Source: Aquilaria yunnanensis (taxonomy: Eukaryota; Streptophyta; Magnoliopsida; Malvales; Thymelaeaceae). From it: a stretch of 64,000 bases of DNA. The DNA lies in assembly GCA_039654915.1 (NCBI GenBank), contig CM077593.1, forward strand, positions 76,736,501 through 76,800,500. Reading direction: 5' to 3'. Position numbers and translations under genes: made by a program. Below are positions 12,841-24,538 of this stretch, one piece after another; position 1 is the stretch's first letter, and each line of letters opens with the position of its first letter. Under the pieces are notes generated by a model, which saw only the letters and a program-made list of their open reading frames with translations, was not told the origin of the DNA and did not search any database.

Positions 12841-14140
12841 GTGTTCTTCAACTCTTCTTTTTCGGCATTTCTGAGCTCATAAACTTTTGGCTGAGCTTTT
12901 TCTATCACCAAGTAAGGACTATCCCATTTTGCCCAAACTATGTGATTAGATGGTCTTCAGCCCTCCAGTTTAGCCTTTTGGAGAATGTGGTCTTCCTTCT
13001 TGATTCCATTAGGTTTAACATGCAAGTTTGTTGTGATGGCAACCCTTTGCTGAAAAGCTCTCTTTCTGAATTTGGCTATTTCCTTATGTTTGTCAATTAT
13101 GCCTAGTTTGGTTCTTAAGCCAAGGTTTTTCCCTTTCTCATCAAATGCCTATACTCTAATAAAAGGTTGTACAACTTCAACAGGGATAAAAGCCTTTGTA
13201 CTGAATACAGTGAAAAAATGAGTTTCACCAGTACCTCTTATAGGAGTTGTTTAGTAGCTCCACTATACACTTAGGAGTTCTCCAGGCCACTTTCTCTTGG
13301 CCTCTTTCAACCTATTCTTTAAGCCATCTTTCAATGTTTGATTTGACACTTCAACTTGCCCATTGCTCTATGGGTGAGCCACCAGGGCAAAGTGCAATTT
13401 CACATCGAGGTTGGTGAGAAATTCTTGGAACCCTTTGTTAATGAACTGGGAACCATTATCTGCCAATATTACCCTTGGACAACCAATTTTGCATATGATA
13501 TTTTTCCAAACAAATATCTAAATGTCTTTTGCTGATATTGTTGCTAAGGGTTCTACCTCAATCCATTTTGTGAAGTAATTTACTCCTATGACACAGAACT
13601 TAACTCCCCTGGAGCCATTAGGAGAGGACCAAAGAGGTCAATTCCCCATACTGTGAAGGGGCAGGGTTAATTAGCTAAGGATATTGTTTTCGAAGGTGCT
13701 TTTTGGATGGGCGTATGTTGCTGGCAGCTATTACATCATTTGACCAACTCCCGCGCATCTTTCCTTAAGGTGGGCCAAAAATATGCTTGTCAAAGTAGTA
13801 CTCTAGCGAGGGCATTAGTCCCAATATGGTAACCACATATTCCCTCATGAACTACCTTCAGGATGTCTTCGACATTTTTCTCACCGATGCACCTTTGGAG
13901 GGGATTCAAGTACCCCTGTAAGTAAAATTCTTCCCCAATCATGAAATATCTTCTTGAGCATCTTCGCACCGTTGCAGCCTCTCTAGGATCTTCAATGAGT
14001 GAGGAATTAGTCAGGTAATCCTTTATGGGATCTTTCCATCCTCTTTCCATGGTAGCAACTGTCATTATGGCTACACTTGGACTATCAAGAACTTCAGTAG
14101 AATATTTTGACTTGGCTAAAGTGTTTGCTTCCGTGTTCTC
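12841..14140 (-). pseudogene. Tat-1 integrase, decayed
   Basis: The minus strand matches the Tat-2 integrase. The ORF at 13790-14065 ends with EGICGYHIGTNALARVLL, the start of the HHCC zinc-binding domain. Further down, short matches to the DDE core (around 13350-13680) and the C-terminal part (12840-13110) appear in shifting frames. Stops and frameshifts throughout make it non-functional. Confidence 0.8.
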
Positions 14141-15083
14141 ATTTTGGGGTACCTTTTCTATTAGTACTTTGTCAAATTCTTAGATGAGTTCTTTGACGAT
14201 GTTATGGTATTTTACCAAGTTTAGGTTCTTTGCTCATAGTCCTCTATCATCGGCTAAATCATAAGTTGCGAATCGTTGTGGGCCTTTAATTTTCTCACAC
14301 CCACCTTTTTGCCAATCATAAGCCTACTGTGAGGGCCTCATATTCTGCAGCATTGTTAGTGACCTGGAAGCCAAATTTCATGGCCTTCAATGCTTTTAGT
14401 CCTTTGAGACCGTGGAGTATTACTCTGGCACCCTAGTGTCCTAACCCTAAAGCACCATCCACGAATAACATCCACTTAGGTTCACCATCTTCGAGGTCAT
14501 CCAGAGTCCCTTTGGATTTGGATAGCTTGGCAATGGAATCTACTAAATCCTGGGCTTTTATTGGCTTCCTCCATTTTGTAGGTAACATCATACCCGCTGA
14601 GTTCTATACATGATTTTGATAAGTGGCCTGGTGGTTCACCTTTTTTATAATGTCCCGAAGAGGCAAGTTGCTATAGACCATGATGGAATGCCCCTAGAAA
14701 TAGGGTTGCAGCCTCCTACTTACAACGAACAAGGCATAGATGGCCTTTTATAGTGAGGGGTACCTAACTTCGGTGCCATATAAAGACTTTCTTACATAGT
14801 ATACTGGCCACTATTTTCCTCCTTCTTCCTTGACGAGAACTGAACTTACAGCTTTTTTGCTAACTACGAGGTAGAGGATGAGTGGTTCTCCTTCCCTTGG
14901 TTGGCGAAATGTTGGTAGGCGGGATAGATAGTTTTTGAGCTCATCCCAAGCCCTTTGACATTCTTCATTCCAAGGTTTTACCTCAGTTCTGGAGTTGTCT
15001 CCATTCTTAACAGCTTTCGTAAGCACCTTGAAGAATGGTCGGCACCGATCTCCATATCTGGAGATAAATATGCTCAAGGCCAT
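14141..15083 (-). pseudogene. Tat-1 RNase H region (two RNase H domains), decayed
   Basis: 14811-15083 encodes the gypsy-type RNase H start (PTFRQPREGEPLILYLVVS) and matches Tat-2 closely. 14230-14560 contains scattered matches to the second, Tat-type RNase H, including the region around the HSDSQL motif, but broken by stops. Order and spacing follow Tat-2. Confidence 0.75.
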
Positions 15084-16200
15084 TATCCTTCTGGTAAGCC
15101 TTCGTATATCTTTGGTAGTTGTGGGAGTTTAAAATTAGAGAAAGGTCTTCACCTTCTCCGAACTAGCATCTATGTCCCTTTTGGATACCATAAAACCAAG
15201 GAATTTACCTATTGTCACCCCGTACACACATTTCTCAATGTTAAGACGGATTCTGAATTTCCAAAGTTGTTGGAAGGTTTCCTGTAGGTCTATGATATGA
15301 CTGCTAGGTACTTTACTTTTAACTATAATTTCATCGATGTAAACTTCAATGTTTCTCCTGATTTTCAAGTTGAACACCTTGTTCATCAGCCTCTGGTATG
15401 TGGCTCCTGCATTTTTTAGGCGTAAGGGCATTCTGATGTAATAATACATTCCAACTTTGGTTACGAATGAGGTTTTCTCCTCATCTTTAGGGTTCATCCA
15501 AATTTGGTGATGTTTGCTAAAGGCGTCAAGGAAGTTAAGTAATCTTTATTCAGCAAGGCAATCTACGATATGATCTATTGAAGGCAGAGGATTTGAGTCC
15601 TTAGGAAAAATGTCTTTAATATTCTGAAAGTTGATGCACATTTAGAGCTTATTACTCCCTTCCTTGGCGGCTACAATGACATTACTAAGCCAATCAAGGT
15701 ATTTGACTTCCCTTATTATACCGACCTCCAAGAGTAGTTGGACTTCTTCTTTGATAAAGTTGTTCTTATGCGCTGAGAAGCTGCGCTTTTTCTGTTGAAT
15801 AGGCCATGACTTGGGGTGTACTTTAAGACAATGCTGGAGTATGTCCGGAATAATTTCAGGCATGTCATTCAAGGAATAAGCGAATAGGTCTTTATTCATT
15901 AATAGAAGGGACACAAGTTTTTCCTTTCCACCTTTAGCCAATTTTTTCCCAATTCATGTACTTCGACTAGGGACCAATTCTATTTCCTTGGTTTCTATTT
16001 TCTGAACATTGTCTTTTTCCCCTTCTGCACCATCTTCAGTGAGTGTGCCATTCTCCTGTCAAGTCTACATGTGTACTTTGGTAGGATTATTTCTTGCCTT
16101 GAAAAACACTTTTCTTACTTCAGCTTGATCTATGTGTATCTTGCATCTCCTTCCTTTGCCTCAAATATGACCATTAAGTACTTAACATCTGATTAGAGGT
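15084..16200 (-). pseudogene. Tat-1 reverse transcriptase, decayed
   Basis: Two ORFs (15642-15941, 15135-15497) carry RT fingers/palm motifs: EWLSNVIVA-like sequence in the first, then the MPLRLKNAGATYQRLMNKVF motif. The usual YVDD box reads YIDEIIVKS, so the second catalytic Asp is replaced by Glu. The LDAFSGYHQI segment lies in the gap between the ORFs and is broken. Confidence 0.85.
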
Positions 16201-16600
16201 AAAGGTTGCCTTGTGTCTATCTCCCAAGGATAGCATTGTATGATGATGGGACATCAATGATGATGAACCTTGTCATAGTAGAAGCGAAGAGTTCTTCCTT
16301 TGTGTTGACCAAGTTGCCCTTTAGCATTATCGGCAAATCAATCCATCCTAGCACTAGGAGTTCTGAAGGACCGACTGCAAATGTGGTTAAGGTCATAGGT
16401 TTGAGCTTGCCCTTGGAAATTCCCAAGCTTGGTAAAAGTTGAGCGAACAGGGCATTGGCATTTAGCCATTGTCAATGAGCACTCTTTTCACATCCCAATT
16501 TCTGATCCTTGCCATAATTAGGAAAGGATCATCATTGGGGAACTTGATGACTGAGCTGTCACATCAAGTAAGTTTGTTTGTCAAGCTGCCGAGCTCTATC
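16201..16600 (-). pseudogene. Tat-1 retropepsin-like protease, fragment
   Basis: The ORF at 16217-16426 matches the C-terminal half of the Tat-2 protease (VGPSELLVLGWIDLPIML and VPSSYNAILGR). The active-site segment upstream near 16430-16520 is out of frame. It is part of a decayed gag-pol. Confidence 0.75.
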
Positions 16601-16639
16601 GTTGTAACCTCCATTGCCTTTTTCTTTCTTTAAGCTGAA

Positions 16640-17931
16640 GGTAATCCAGTGGTTATGGTTTGGATTACCCCGACTAAGGGTAAGGGTTGCTTTTTGTTAC
16701 TTCGATTAATTTAGTGCCTGTCAGAGTCGTATTCCTCATCTTCCCCTTTTCTCTCATCATCTCTTTTTTCCCAGGCCTTGGGCGATGGCATTCACAAGTA
16801 GCACCAAAGTTGTCCTTGCTTGATTAAGGACCCAATGTACTTATTTAGTTGGAAGCAATCTTCAGTATCATGCCCATGATCCCGATGAAATTGGCAGTAC
16901 TTCTTCATGTTCTTCTTGTTATCAAAGGTCATGCCCTTCGGATGTTGAATTGAAGTTCCTTGCCTTTCCAAGGCCATCAGGATGTTTGTCCTTATAGTGT
17001 TTAAAGGGGTGAATGTCACTGGCCTTCTTCCCTTAGATTTTTGGGGTCTACCCTCTCCCTTGGCATGATACCGACTCTGAGCTTTAGACTGATGATGCTT
17101 AGACTTTGGCCCTCCCATCCTTAGTTCCTCAACAGTGATGTGTTGTTCGGCCCTTTGGTAGAATTCATCGAAGGTGTCTGGGGGATCCTTGGAGAACTCA
17201 TAGAAGAGTTGTGAATCCTTCCTCAGCCCTCTGATCATTGTGAGGATCCAAATCTTGGGGAGAAAGTCCCGAGCATTGAGTGCCTCTCAGTTGAACCTCT
17301 TGACATAGTCCGGAATGGTCTACCCATTCTTTTGGGCTATGTCAAACATCTGTACTGGAATTTTTTTAGTAGGCCAACTACCGATGAACTATTGAGTAAA
17401 CACTATGGACAATTGCTAGGAATCCTGAGAACGTACTGAGTCCCAGGTAGTTATACCATGTAGTTGCTGGCCCTAATAGAGTAACTTCGAAGCATTTGTA
17501 GAGGGTTTTATCATCTACTCCACGCAACACCATGCTTCTTCTATATTTAGTTACGTAAGCTTAGGGGTCACTTTGCCCATCGTAAGTTTCCAAGTGGGGT
17601 ACTTGAACATCACTTGGCATCAGCGCTTCCACTATCACCCGGATGAATGTGGATTCATCCCCGGTGAAGGACTCCAACATCCTTGACTTGACAACCTTTT
17701 GGGAGATCTTCCTCTCAACCTTGTTCAAACATTCCTGGATTTTCCCCATTAAAATGGTTGTACTATCTTCTCCCCATTGCCGAGGAAGTTACGGTGAAGG
17801 CGAATGACTAGGGTCCTTTCTCTAGAAGGACGTTAGGGGAAGGGGTCTGTGCAAGCATGTGACCATCTTTGGTCAGGTTGTTGTGTCATTTCAGCCACTA
17901 TAGAGCACTGGAAGTCATGCAAGAAGCCCAT
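16640..17931 (-). pseudogene. Tat-1 gag, decayed
   Basis: Start chosen at the ATG at 17931-17929 (MGFLHDFQ), which matches the Tat-2 gag start. 17561-17749 carries the ETYDGQSDP segment. 16792-17238 carries RGLRKDSQLFYEFSKDPPD and the Cys/His motif CQFHRDHGHDTEDC near residues 110-125. This is the Tat-type capsid/nucleocapsid layout. Frameshifts and stops separate the pieces. Confidence 0.85.
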
Positions 17932-18047
17932 AGTGACTGTTAGAGGATGCTCATTGTCTAGCAGGGAAGATTTTGGAGGTACTTGGGGCTTCAGGAAGCC
18001 CTTATCTTTAGAGCGTATAGTCTTTATGATGGCAACTTGGGAATGAT

Positions 18048-18065
18048 TTCCCAAAGACAGCACCG
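18048..18065 (-). other. Tat-1 decayed primer-binding site
   Basis: Read on the minus strand the site is CGGTGCTGTCTTTGGGAA, 2 nt from the 5' LTR. It aligns with TGGCGCCGTCTGTGGGAA of Tat-2 with four differences, three of them transitions. Confidence 0.75.
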
Positions 18066-18067
18066 AA

Positions 18068-18845
18068 TGATGGTCAAGGGCATCATCGGAGTAGGATATT
18101 CCAGACCTTTGGTAAGAGTTCTCCTAAGTGGTATCTACAGCACTTGAACAACGTAGGTTAGGAGCTCCCCAAATTATTTTCTAGGGGAGGAGTCTTAAAC
18201 GCCCAAGTCAGTTTACTAGAGAGAAGTAGCCAGGAGTAGAGATCCGAGGGAAGGTGTACCATATGTATTCCCTGGAAGCCTCCCCGAGTATTTACAGGAG
18301 ACTTGGAGGAAGAGGTCGCCAAACCCGAGCTGAGGAGATCAAGATACGTGGTCAATCAGATTTAGTCTGTATGTGGGGAAAGGTTCCTCTAGCTATACCT
18401 AGGTAGTTGTGCTAAGAAGGTTAGGGAACGTCCAATAAGGGGCATATGTGAGGTTCCTGTCAGAGATTCCTCAACCATATTTGTCATTTTTTACCATAGC
18501 CTTTTAGTGATACGGAGACCCCCTTCGAAGGTTGTATCTCCCCTGAGGGTGGTTAGAGATAGCCAATCAGAGCCCTAGACCATCTTCAACATTTTTCATT
18601 ATACCGAAGGTGGCAAACTTCCATTTCTAAGGTTGGCTAAGTAACCATCCAAAGATGATGTACCAGAATTGAGGTTAGCTATGAATCTTACCAGAGTTTG
18701 GTGCTTAGTCCTCTTGCAAGGTTAATCCCCTGATCTCATAAGGACGGGTTTTATCATCCCTCCGAGACTAGTGGTATCCCCACCCAATGCCAGTGTGGGG
18801 CATGAATATCTGAGGGTCTTATAGGCGATAACCCTTCTGCTATCA
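18068..18845 (-). repeat. Tat-1 5' LTR
   Basis: Pairs with 8466-9244. Ends at TATCA/CACAT, the last five bases being the target duplication. The TATA box seen in the other copy reads TATTTACA here, so the promoter is damaged. Confidence 0.9.
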
Positions 18846-18850
18846 CACAT
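18846..18850. repeat. Target-site duplication of Tat-1, right copy
   Basis: CACAT, one transition from the left copy TACAT. Confidence 0.7.
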
Positions 18851-19935
18851 ACTATAAGAACTGACCTAAGAAAGTAAACATTAAATACTGCAGCAAGGAA
18901 GAGAAATAGTTATGGATATACGTGCTAATATGCAAAAATTAAATTGAAAGAAATGGTCATGGATCCTACTAATTATCAAGAATCCATATGATGTCATGCA
19001 CCATTAACATAGAGAACATTTCAGATCAAATCCTTTCCCACAGAACTAAAAATCAGACCTAAAATGTAGTTGTAAATCTAATGCAAACCCCTTTGGTATA
19101 ATGACAAAAAAATTGTGGCCAAGATATTTTTTAGGCTCCACAAGACATCAAAGAGACTAGATTTAAACCCCTACCCCTAATCAACTTGTGATTTGAAATA
19201 AGAAGTATAAGAAAACCAAAAACACAAGCGACTTGCGCACCAAGGTAGTCCTCAAACAACGAAACAGATTTTGTCCTTAAAGTAGCAATATTATTTCAGT
19301 AAAAGGTTGTGTTTTTCACCCAGAATATATGCCTATTTATAGGCCAAAACAAGGGCAAAGTGGAGGCCAAAATTTAGAGCCAAATTGACATAGGAAACCT
19401 AGGTAAAAAAGACCTAAGAAAACCTAGTCAAACTAGGACTCTGACACCTAATTTGCACATTTTTAATGTGTGCAGGGAATTTTATTTATCCTAAGTGACC
19501 TAAATCACTTCCATAGCCTAAATAACATCCTAGATAATTTAAATAATTAGGAAATTTAAGAAAATAAAGTGCATATACAAGTTTGGCCCTAAAAACCCCA
19601 AAATGGTCTTCTCAAGTGCACTTATGGGCTCTTTGAGGTTTTTGCTTGTATCTTAAACTTTTAAGCTTTTTACTTGTATCTTAAACTTGAAGCTTCAATA
19701 TTTGAGTTACATTAACTTGAAAATTCCTCATACATGTTGGAAAGAGGTCTTGAAATGTTAAAGCTCTAATATATATGTTGTAGAAGAAAAAGGGCCTTGA
19801 AACACTTCAAGGAGGCTCCAAAGGTGCACTTGAAGGGTGCCCTTGGGGTTCCTTATCTTGGGACTTGTCTAGGCACTCTAGAATTAAGCACTAAGCATAG
19901 CCATCATCCTCATATGATTTCTTGAATGTTCCAGT
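18851..19935 (-). repeat. LTR-like fragment, minus strand, inside the outer element
   Basis: A minus-strand TATAAATAG box at 19333-19341 followed by a short leader, and an upstream AT-rich stretch, look like a retrotransposon LTR. The ORF on its 5' side (19939-20133) would be the end of the same element's polyprotein. No partner LTR or target duplication was found, so the extent is a guess. Confidence 0.35.
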
Positions 19936-19938
19936 AGC

Positions 19939-20133
19939 TCATTGTGAAATTCCAAGTCCATTCTCCATGAAGAATCTTGTGACAAAAGCTTGAAGTGCAC
20001 TAGTAAGCTCTTTAGCCTTCTTCCTTGTCAATGGTCTACTAGTTATCATCAATTGGCCCTTGCCATCCTTGGTTGTGCCTTCCTTGATCATATCAAATCC
20101 TAGAAAATATGTGCAATACGGCTTCTTAAGCAA
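19939..20133 (-). pseudogene. Possible C-terminal end of a gypsy polyprotein
   Basis: A 64-aa ORF contains SRPLTRKKAKELTSALQAFV. This resembles the RPLTRSRAKK-type basic segment found near the C-terminus of some plant Ty3/gypsy proteins. It precedes an LTR-like stretch on the same strand, as a polyprotein end should. There is no further domain support, and chance similarity is possible. Confidence 0.3.
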
Positions 20134-20889
20134 GTTTGACTTTTGGTTTGAGTTTTAGAAGTAGAAGGATTCTTGAATTAAAATTTTGTAGACCTATTTG
20201 TGAGTTCAAAAGGGATTTTTTGATGGTTTTAAATCATAGTTATGGTTTAGAAAACTATTTCTATTTAAGGCTGTGGACTAGGAGCAATTTCACTTTATGA
20301 AATAGGCTTAAGAAGGACCATCACCTGAAGATCAAAAGCACGGTTCTAATGCTTTAATCTTGTAGTGTGAATAAGGTAGAGATAGAGAAACAAATCATAG
20401 GCATTAGTAGGTCTTAAGTGTACTAAATTAGAGTGAAGTTTTACAAGCATTTATGAAACTGAAGGTTGGACTTAAAATTAAAAATAGAACATTAGTTCTG
20501 GCTTGCTATTGCTTGAACTAGGTTACAGCAAAGATATATAATTGACCAAGCTAACTTTGACCTAAAAAGATGAATTTAAGCTAAAACTTCATATGAAGGT
20601 CTAAAAATTGCAGCTGAAACTTGTCAGAACTAAAAAATCTAAAAAGTTAGAATGTGTTATGATGGAGAAACTATAGAAGTTCATTGAAAGTGTTTAGTGT
20701 CAACAAAAGATGGCATGACTCAAGAGGAAGAGTGAAAAGCAAGGGCAACCTTTGAAAGTACATAAAAGCAATTTTGGTGGATTCAATGTATAAGAATATA
20801 TACTAACCAAGAAAATAAGAGCAATATTGATAATAGTTTTGTTTTCTTGACTAATGAGAAATAGGAAATTTGAAGGACCAAATTTTTAT
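20134..20889 (+). other. Internal region of outer element, right part, non-coding
   Basis: AT-rich sequence leading up to the polypurine tract. No ORF or motif is recognised. Confidence 0.5.
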
Positions 20890-20902
20890 AAGGTGGGGGG
20901 AA
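20890..20902 (+). other. Polypurine tract of outer element
   Basis: AAGGTGGGGGGAA lies one base before the TGTCATG start of the 3' LTR, the standard position of the plus-strand primer. Confidence 0.8.
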
Positions 20903-20903
20903 T

Positions 20904-22951
20904 TGTCATGCCCCAACCATACATAACTATGGTTGGTTGGCAATCTAAAGCGTTAAGGGAAAAGAAAAAAATTTGCCTAAAAATTTAAAGATTATGGATA
21001 GATTTGCAATGAAGGACCAAATTGTCAAAGGAATTTGACCTGAGGACTGAAATGCAACAAATTATAAAGTTGAAAATACAACAGCAGGAAGTTATAAAGC
21101 TATGGACTAAACTATAATAAATTAAGAAGTGATTGATAGAATCACAAGAAAGTTAGAAATTGTGGACTAAATTGTGAAACAAGGGTTTAATTGGCAAAGA
21201 AGTTTTACAGGAATGCTAAATTTAACAATTGGAACAGAAGTTGTGCAAGAGTGGCATGGGGAGCAAAATAGACAAGAGCTGAAAGTCAGGATACAATTGA
21301 AAATAATGAAAGAGTTGGAGGATTAAAAATTGAGTTGTTTCCTAACTCATACCTAGTCAATAACAAATGTCGAGCTCTCTCTGTAATACCTTATTTTTGC
21401 TATAGCCAGCTACATCATTACTTGTAACCACAGAAAGTAATGGAAAATTTGTATACTTGGAGAAAAATTGTTGCGCATTTATGAAATCAAGAAAGCAAGC
21501 CCTCTCTTCATTGCTGTAGGCTTTGGGTTTGCTCAGTACATGCTTCATAAGCTTTAAGTTTGCTTGTCACAATTGTTAATAAGGTTTCTAGTTATAGGGA
21601 GTCTATGAATTGTTAAGGTCAGTGTTCAGTGGTTGCTCGCTAGAAAGATAGCTCAACTACAATCATGTGATGATTGATTCCTTAGTAAAGCAAAATGTTG
21701 GTTTTGGGCAACAATTGTAGGCTAGCTTTGGGTTCATGATTAGCAACAAGCTCGGGTTGTCTAACAAAAGAAGGCTTGGTGAAAACTAATAAGTAAGAGG
21801 AAATCCTACAACTTGCAATTCTGATTCTATTTAAAGCTATATTGTTGGATTTCTGTTACTGCTTGTGATGAGAAGTTGTTAGTTTGCTAAGAATAGAAGC
21901 TAGGCCAAAAGGTTGTTAGTTTCCTGGTTGTTGTATGAATTCTGATTTCTAAGTAATTTGGGGGTATATGTAAAGGCCGAATGGATGTATGAAAATGTTG
22001 AGGTGCTAAGGGACACCCCAAGTTTTGTCTATGATTACATGGATACCTTCAGGTGTCTATGTAAGGTTATAGCTAGATATGTTATCAGCAAGCAATGGGA
22101 TTCTAATTTTAGGTTAGGCTGACCTAACTTTAGCATCTAAAGCTTTATGATTTTTTGCTGAATAACTTAAATTAAAAGAATTAAAACAAATGACGGTGCT
22201 ATGAAATGCTTGCCAAGGCCTACGGCTACTTAGCTGGTGTTGTGGTTTGTGTGTTTGTGTGCTTCTACGTTTGGATTCCTGTGCTGACTATATTATAAAT
22301 ACGCTTTGTTATTTCTTATTTGTATATTATGCATGTTTTCTTTGTTTTCGTTTGGGTGTAGGTATTTTGGCTAAAAGCTCAGGCAATTAGTGCTACTAAA
22401 TTGAAATCAGAATTCATAGTTGTTAATGTCTCTTATTGAGTTTCATCACAAACTCATCCCCCAAATATTTACATTTCATGTAGATAAAGTGGTTGCTGCG
22501 ATGGTTAAATTGGCTTGGAGCTAGATAAACCTCTCTCTTGGGTGTTGCATTGAATACCAAGTCCTGGTTTATGGACTTTTGAGTCCAAGGTACTCATTAT
22601 AATTACGTAGCACATTATGTGCATAGGCTGAAAAGCTTGTTTCTGACATACTATACCTAACATTTTTTTATAGAAGTGGAAATGGTTTAAGTTGCTCCAA
22701 ATTTTTATATATATATTTCCATTTATGGTTAAATAACAACTCTGTATTTTCATGTCTCAAACTGTCAAACTATATAATAACTGTGTTCTATACTTGGATT
22801 TGGCCCTAATTTTTTTAACAATGTTTCATTATGGTCAGATTATAGTTTTGAAATTTTCATGTCTTAAATTGCCAATTTGTGCTTCAATCTAATAAAAATT
22901 TCAATTTAAAGGGAATGTTTTTAATGCATAGGATAAGGGCAATCTGGGGCA
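20904..22951 (+). repeat. 3' LTR of outer Ty3/gypsy-type element
   Basis: Begins TGTCATGCCCCAACC after the polypurine tract and ends GGGGCA, giving 2048 bp. The right 1.3 kb repeats 1-1328. A TATAAATA box lies at 22294-22301. The bases that follow are hAT transposase sequence, so 22952-22956 (TGAAG) is the predicted target duplication. Its partner should lie about 720 bp left of the window. Confidence 0.8.
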
Positions 22952-24538
22952 TGAAGGTAATTGCCATCAACAAGTTACACTCCCTCGAATACGTATCAAA
23001 CTTTAGTTTCATGTAAGAAACCATGTCTTTCACAAAGGCGTCATTGGTAGTTACTCGACTATCTTAAACTTGCTTCACCTTGTACACTTCAGAAAGAAAC
23101 AAATTTGATGGTAGGTAGTCACTTCCAGATATTACGTTAGTAGCTTTGACGAATACCTCCACAATCTCCAAGATCTTGTCAACCTTCTCCCAATCCTCTT
23201 TGCTTGGGCATAAGATATATGAGTAATTGATTTCCTTTTGTTGGTACATAAGTAAAACATCTTTAAACATTGAAGCACAAGACAACATCTCATAAGTTGA
23301 ATTCCAGTAGGTCTTAGAATCATGAACAAGCTTCCTATGAGGTAACTACAACTACTGTGCAATCTCAAAAAATGTCTTGTTCCTACTTCACTTTGGTTGA
23401 CAAAATGAACACTTTCCCTTATATCCTCTATCACATACTTAATCTCACTCAAACCATCTTGGACAATAAGATTGATTATTTGCGCACAACATCAAATCTG
23501 AAACAACTTCCCACCTCGAAGCAACTTCTTGCTCACACTAAAAATCTCCTTCAAATTAGTAATGACAACATCATTAGCTGAACACTTATCAATTGATATA
23601 GTGTAAATCTTGTTCTTAATGCCCCACTCCTTTAAACACTTATATAAACCATCTAAAATGTCAACACCATGATGTGGAGGAGGAATATGCCTAAAACTCA
23701 ACACCCACTTGTTAAGCTTTCAATCCGAGTCAAGAAAGTTCACAGTAACTAGCATACACCTTATCTTCTGGCTTTTTAGTTCCCCAAGTCTGTTGTCAAG
23801 CTAATCTTTGGAATTTTTTTTATTAGCTTTTTTATTATTTTCTTTTTATGCCTGTAAAGTCTCTTACAATCTGACTTTAATATGACTTGACTTATGCTCT
23901 TCCATCAAGGAATTGCAATCCTTATCATAAAATTGAATCTGTCTTCATCTACAACCATGAATGGTTTTTCTTGCATCAATACCCAATGAGCAAGAACTTC
24001 CCTCATCTTTATCGCATCATATTTTCCATGAACTACATATGTTGTAGAAGTAGGAATGCTATCATTTATACTTGTACTGCTATGTTGGAAAATTTAAAGC
24101 CCTTATCATTTCACATAAGGTTTTCCTTGTATGCAATTTCAAAGATGCCTACACAAATGTAATATGCTTAAAGACTTGCTCATGGGCATGAGTGCACCAC
24201 AATACATGCACTTTGGCTTCTTCAATCGTTTAGAACCAGTACATGGTACATAGTCCTTCTAAACATCAGATCTTTTGTAGTTTTTTGAATTTTTTTAGTG
24301 CCCCACTAATTGTTTCCTCACCATTAGCAATAGCCTTATTTATTGCTTCATTATTCTCAACCTCATCTGTTGAACTTGATTCATGATTTTCATTAGGCTC
24401 TGCCTTAGTAGGAATATCTATCATTTCTTTAATAAGAGCTTGATCGATATTGATGGTGATACCAATTTCATCAACATCCATCATAGGATGTGTGTTTAAA
24501 TCCTCTGTGGATGGAAAACCCTTGGTTGATGTTGACAT
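22952..24538 (-). pseudogene. hAT-superfamily transposase with BED zinc finger (RICESLEEPER-like), truncated
   Basis: Pieces in order on the minus strand are: an N-terminus with an acidic/Ser-rich stretch (24266-24538); a decayed BED finger with PKCMYCGALM and a following CRHLKLH (about 24130-24240); VLAHWVLMQEKPF (about 23950); IPPPHHGVDILDGLYKCLKEWGI, TISIDKCSANDVV (23492-23704) and CCAQIINLIVQDG, the core around the second catalytic region; and WEKVDKILEIVEVF (23064-23288). Stops and frame changes are frequent. Sequence ends at SRECNLLMAIT near 22955, where the LTR of the outer element begins. The C-terminal dimerisation domain is missing and presumably lies beyond the left edge of the window. 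Whether it was a transposon or a domesticated gene cannot be told. Confidence 0.85.

Larger units (their letters stand above)
8466..18845 (-). mobile_element. Tat-1: decayed Tat-lineage Ty3/gypsy retrotransposon nested in the outer element
   Basis: The element is about 10.4 kb and bounded by 779- and 778-bp LTRs and a 5-bp target duplication. Read on the minus strand it runs 5' LTR (right), decayed primer site, gag, protease, RT, RNase H, integrase, an antisense additional gene on the + strand, polypurine tract, 3' LTR (left). All genes carry many stops and frameshifts. It is a sister copy of Tat-2 (45348-56433): proteins and gene order match closely, while the LTRs share mainly their ends, a CCAAGTCAGTTT segment and the TATA region. 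The LTRs differ at roughly one position in five or six (by eye), so it inserted long before Tat-2. Confidence 0.92.

Noticed and set aside
22980..24538. hAT transposase as a functional domesticated gene
   Set aside because: Stops, frame shifts and loss of the C-terminal half at the LTR boundary rule out a working product here.
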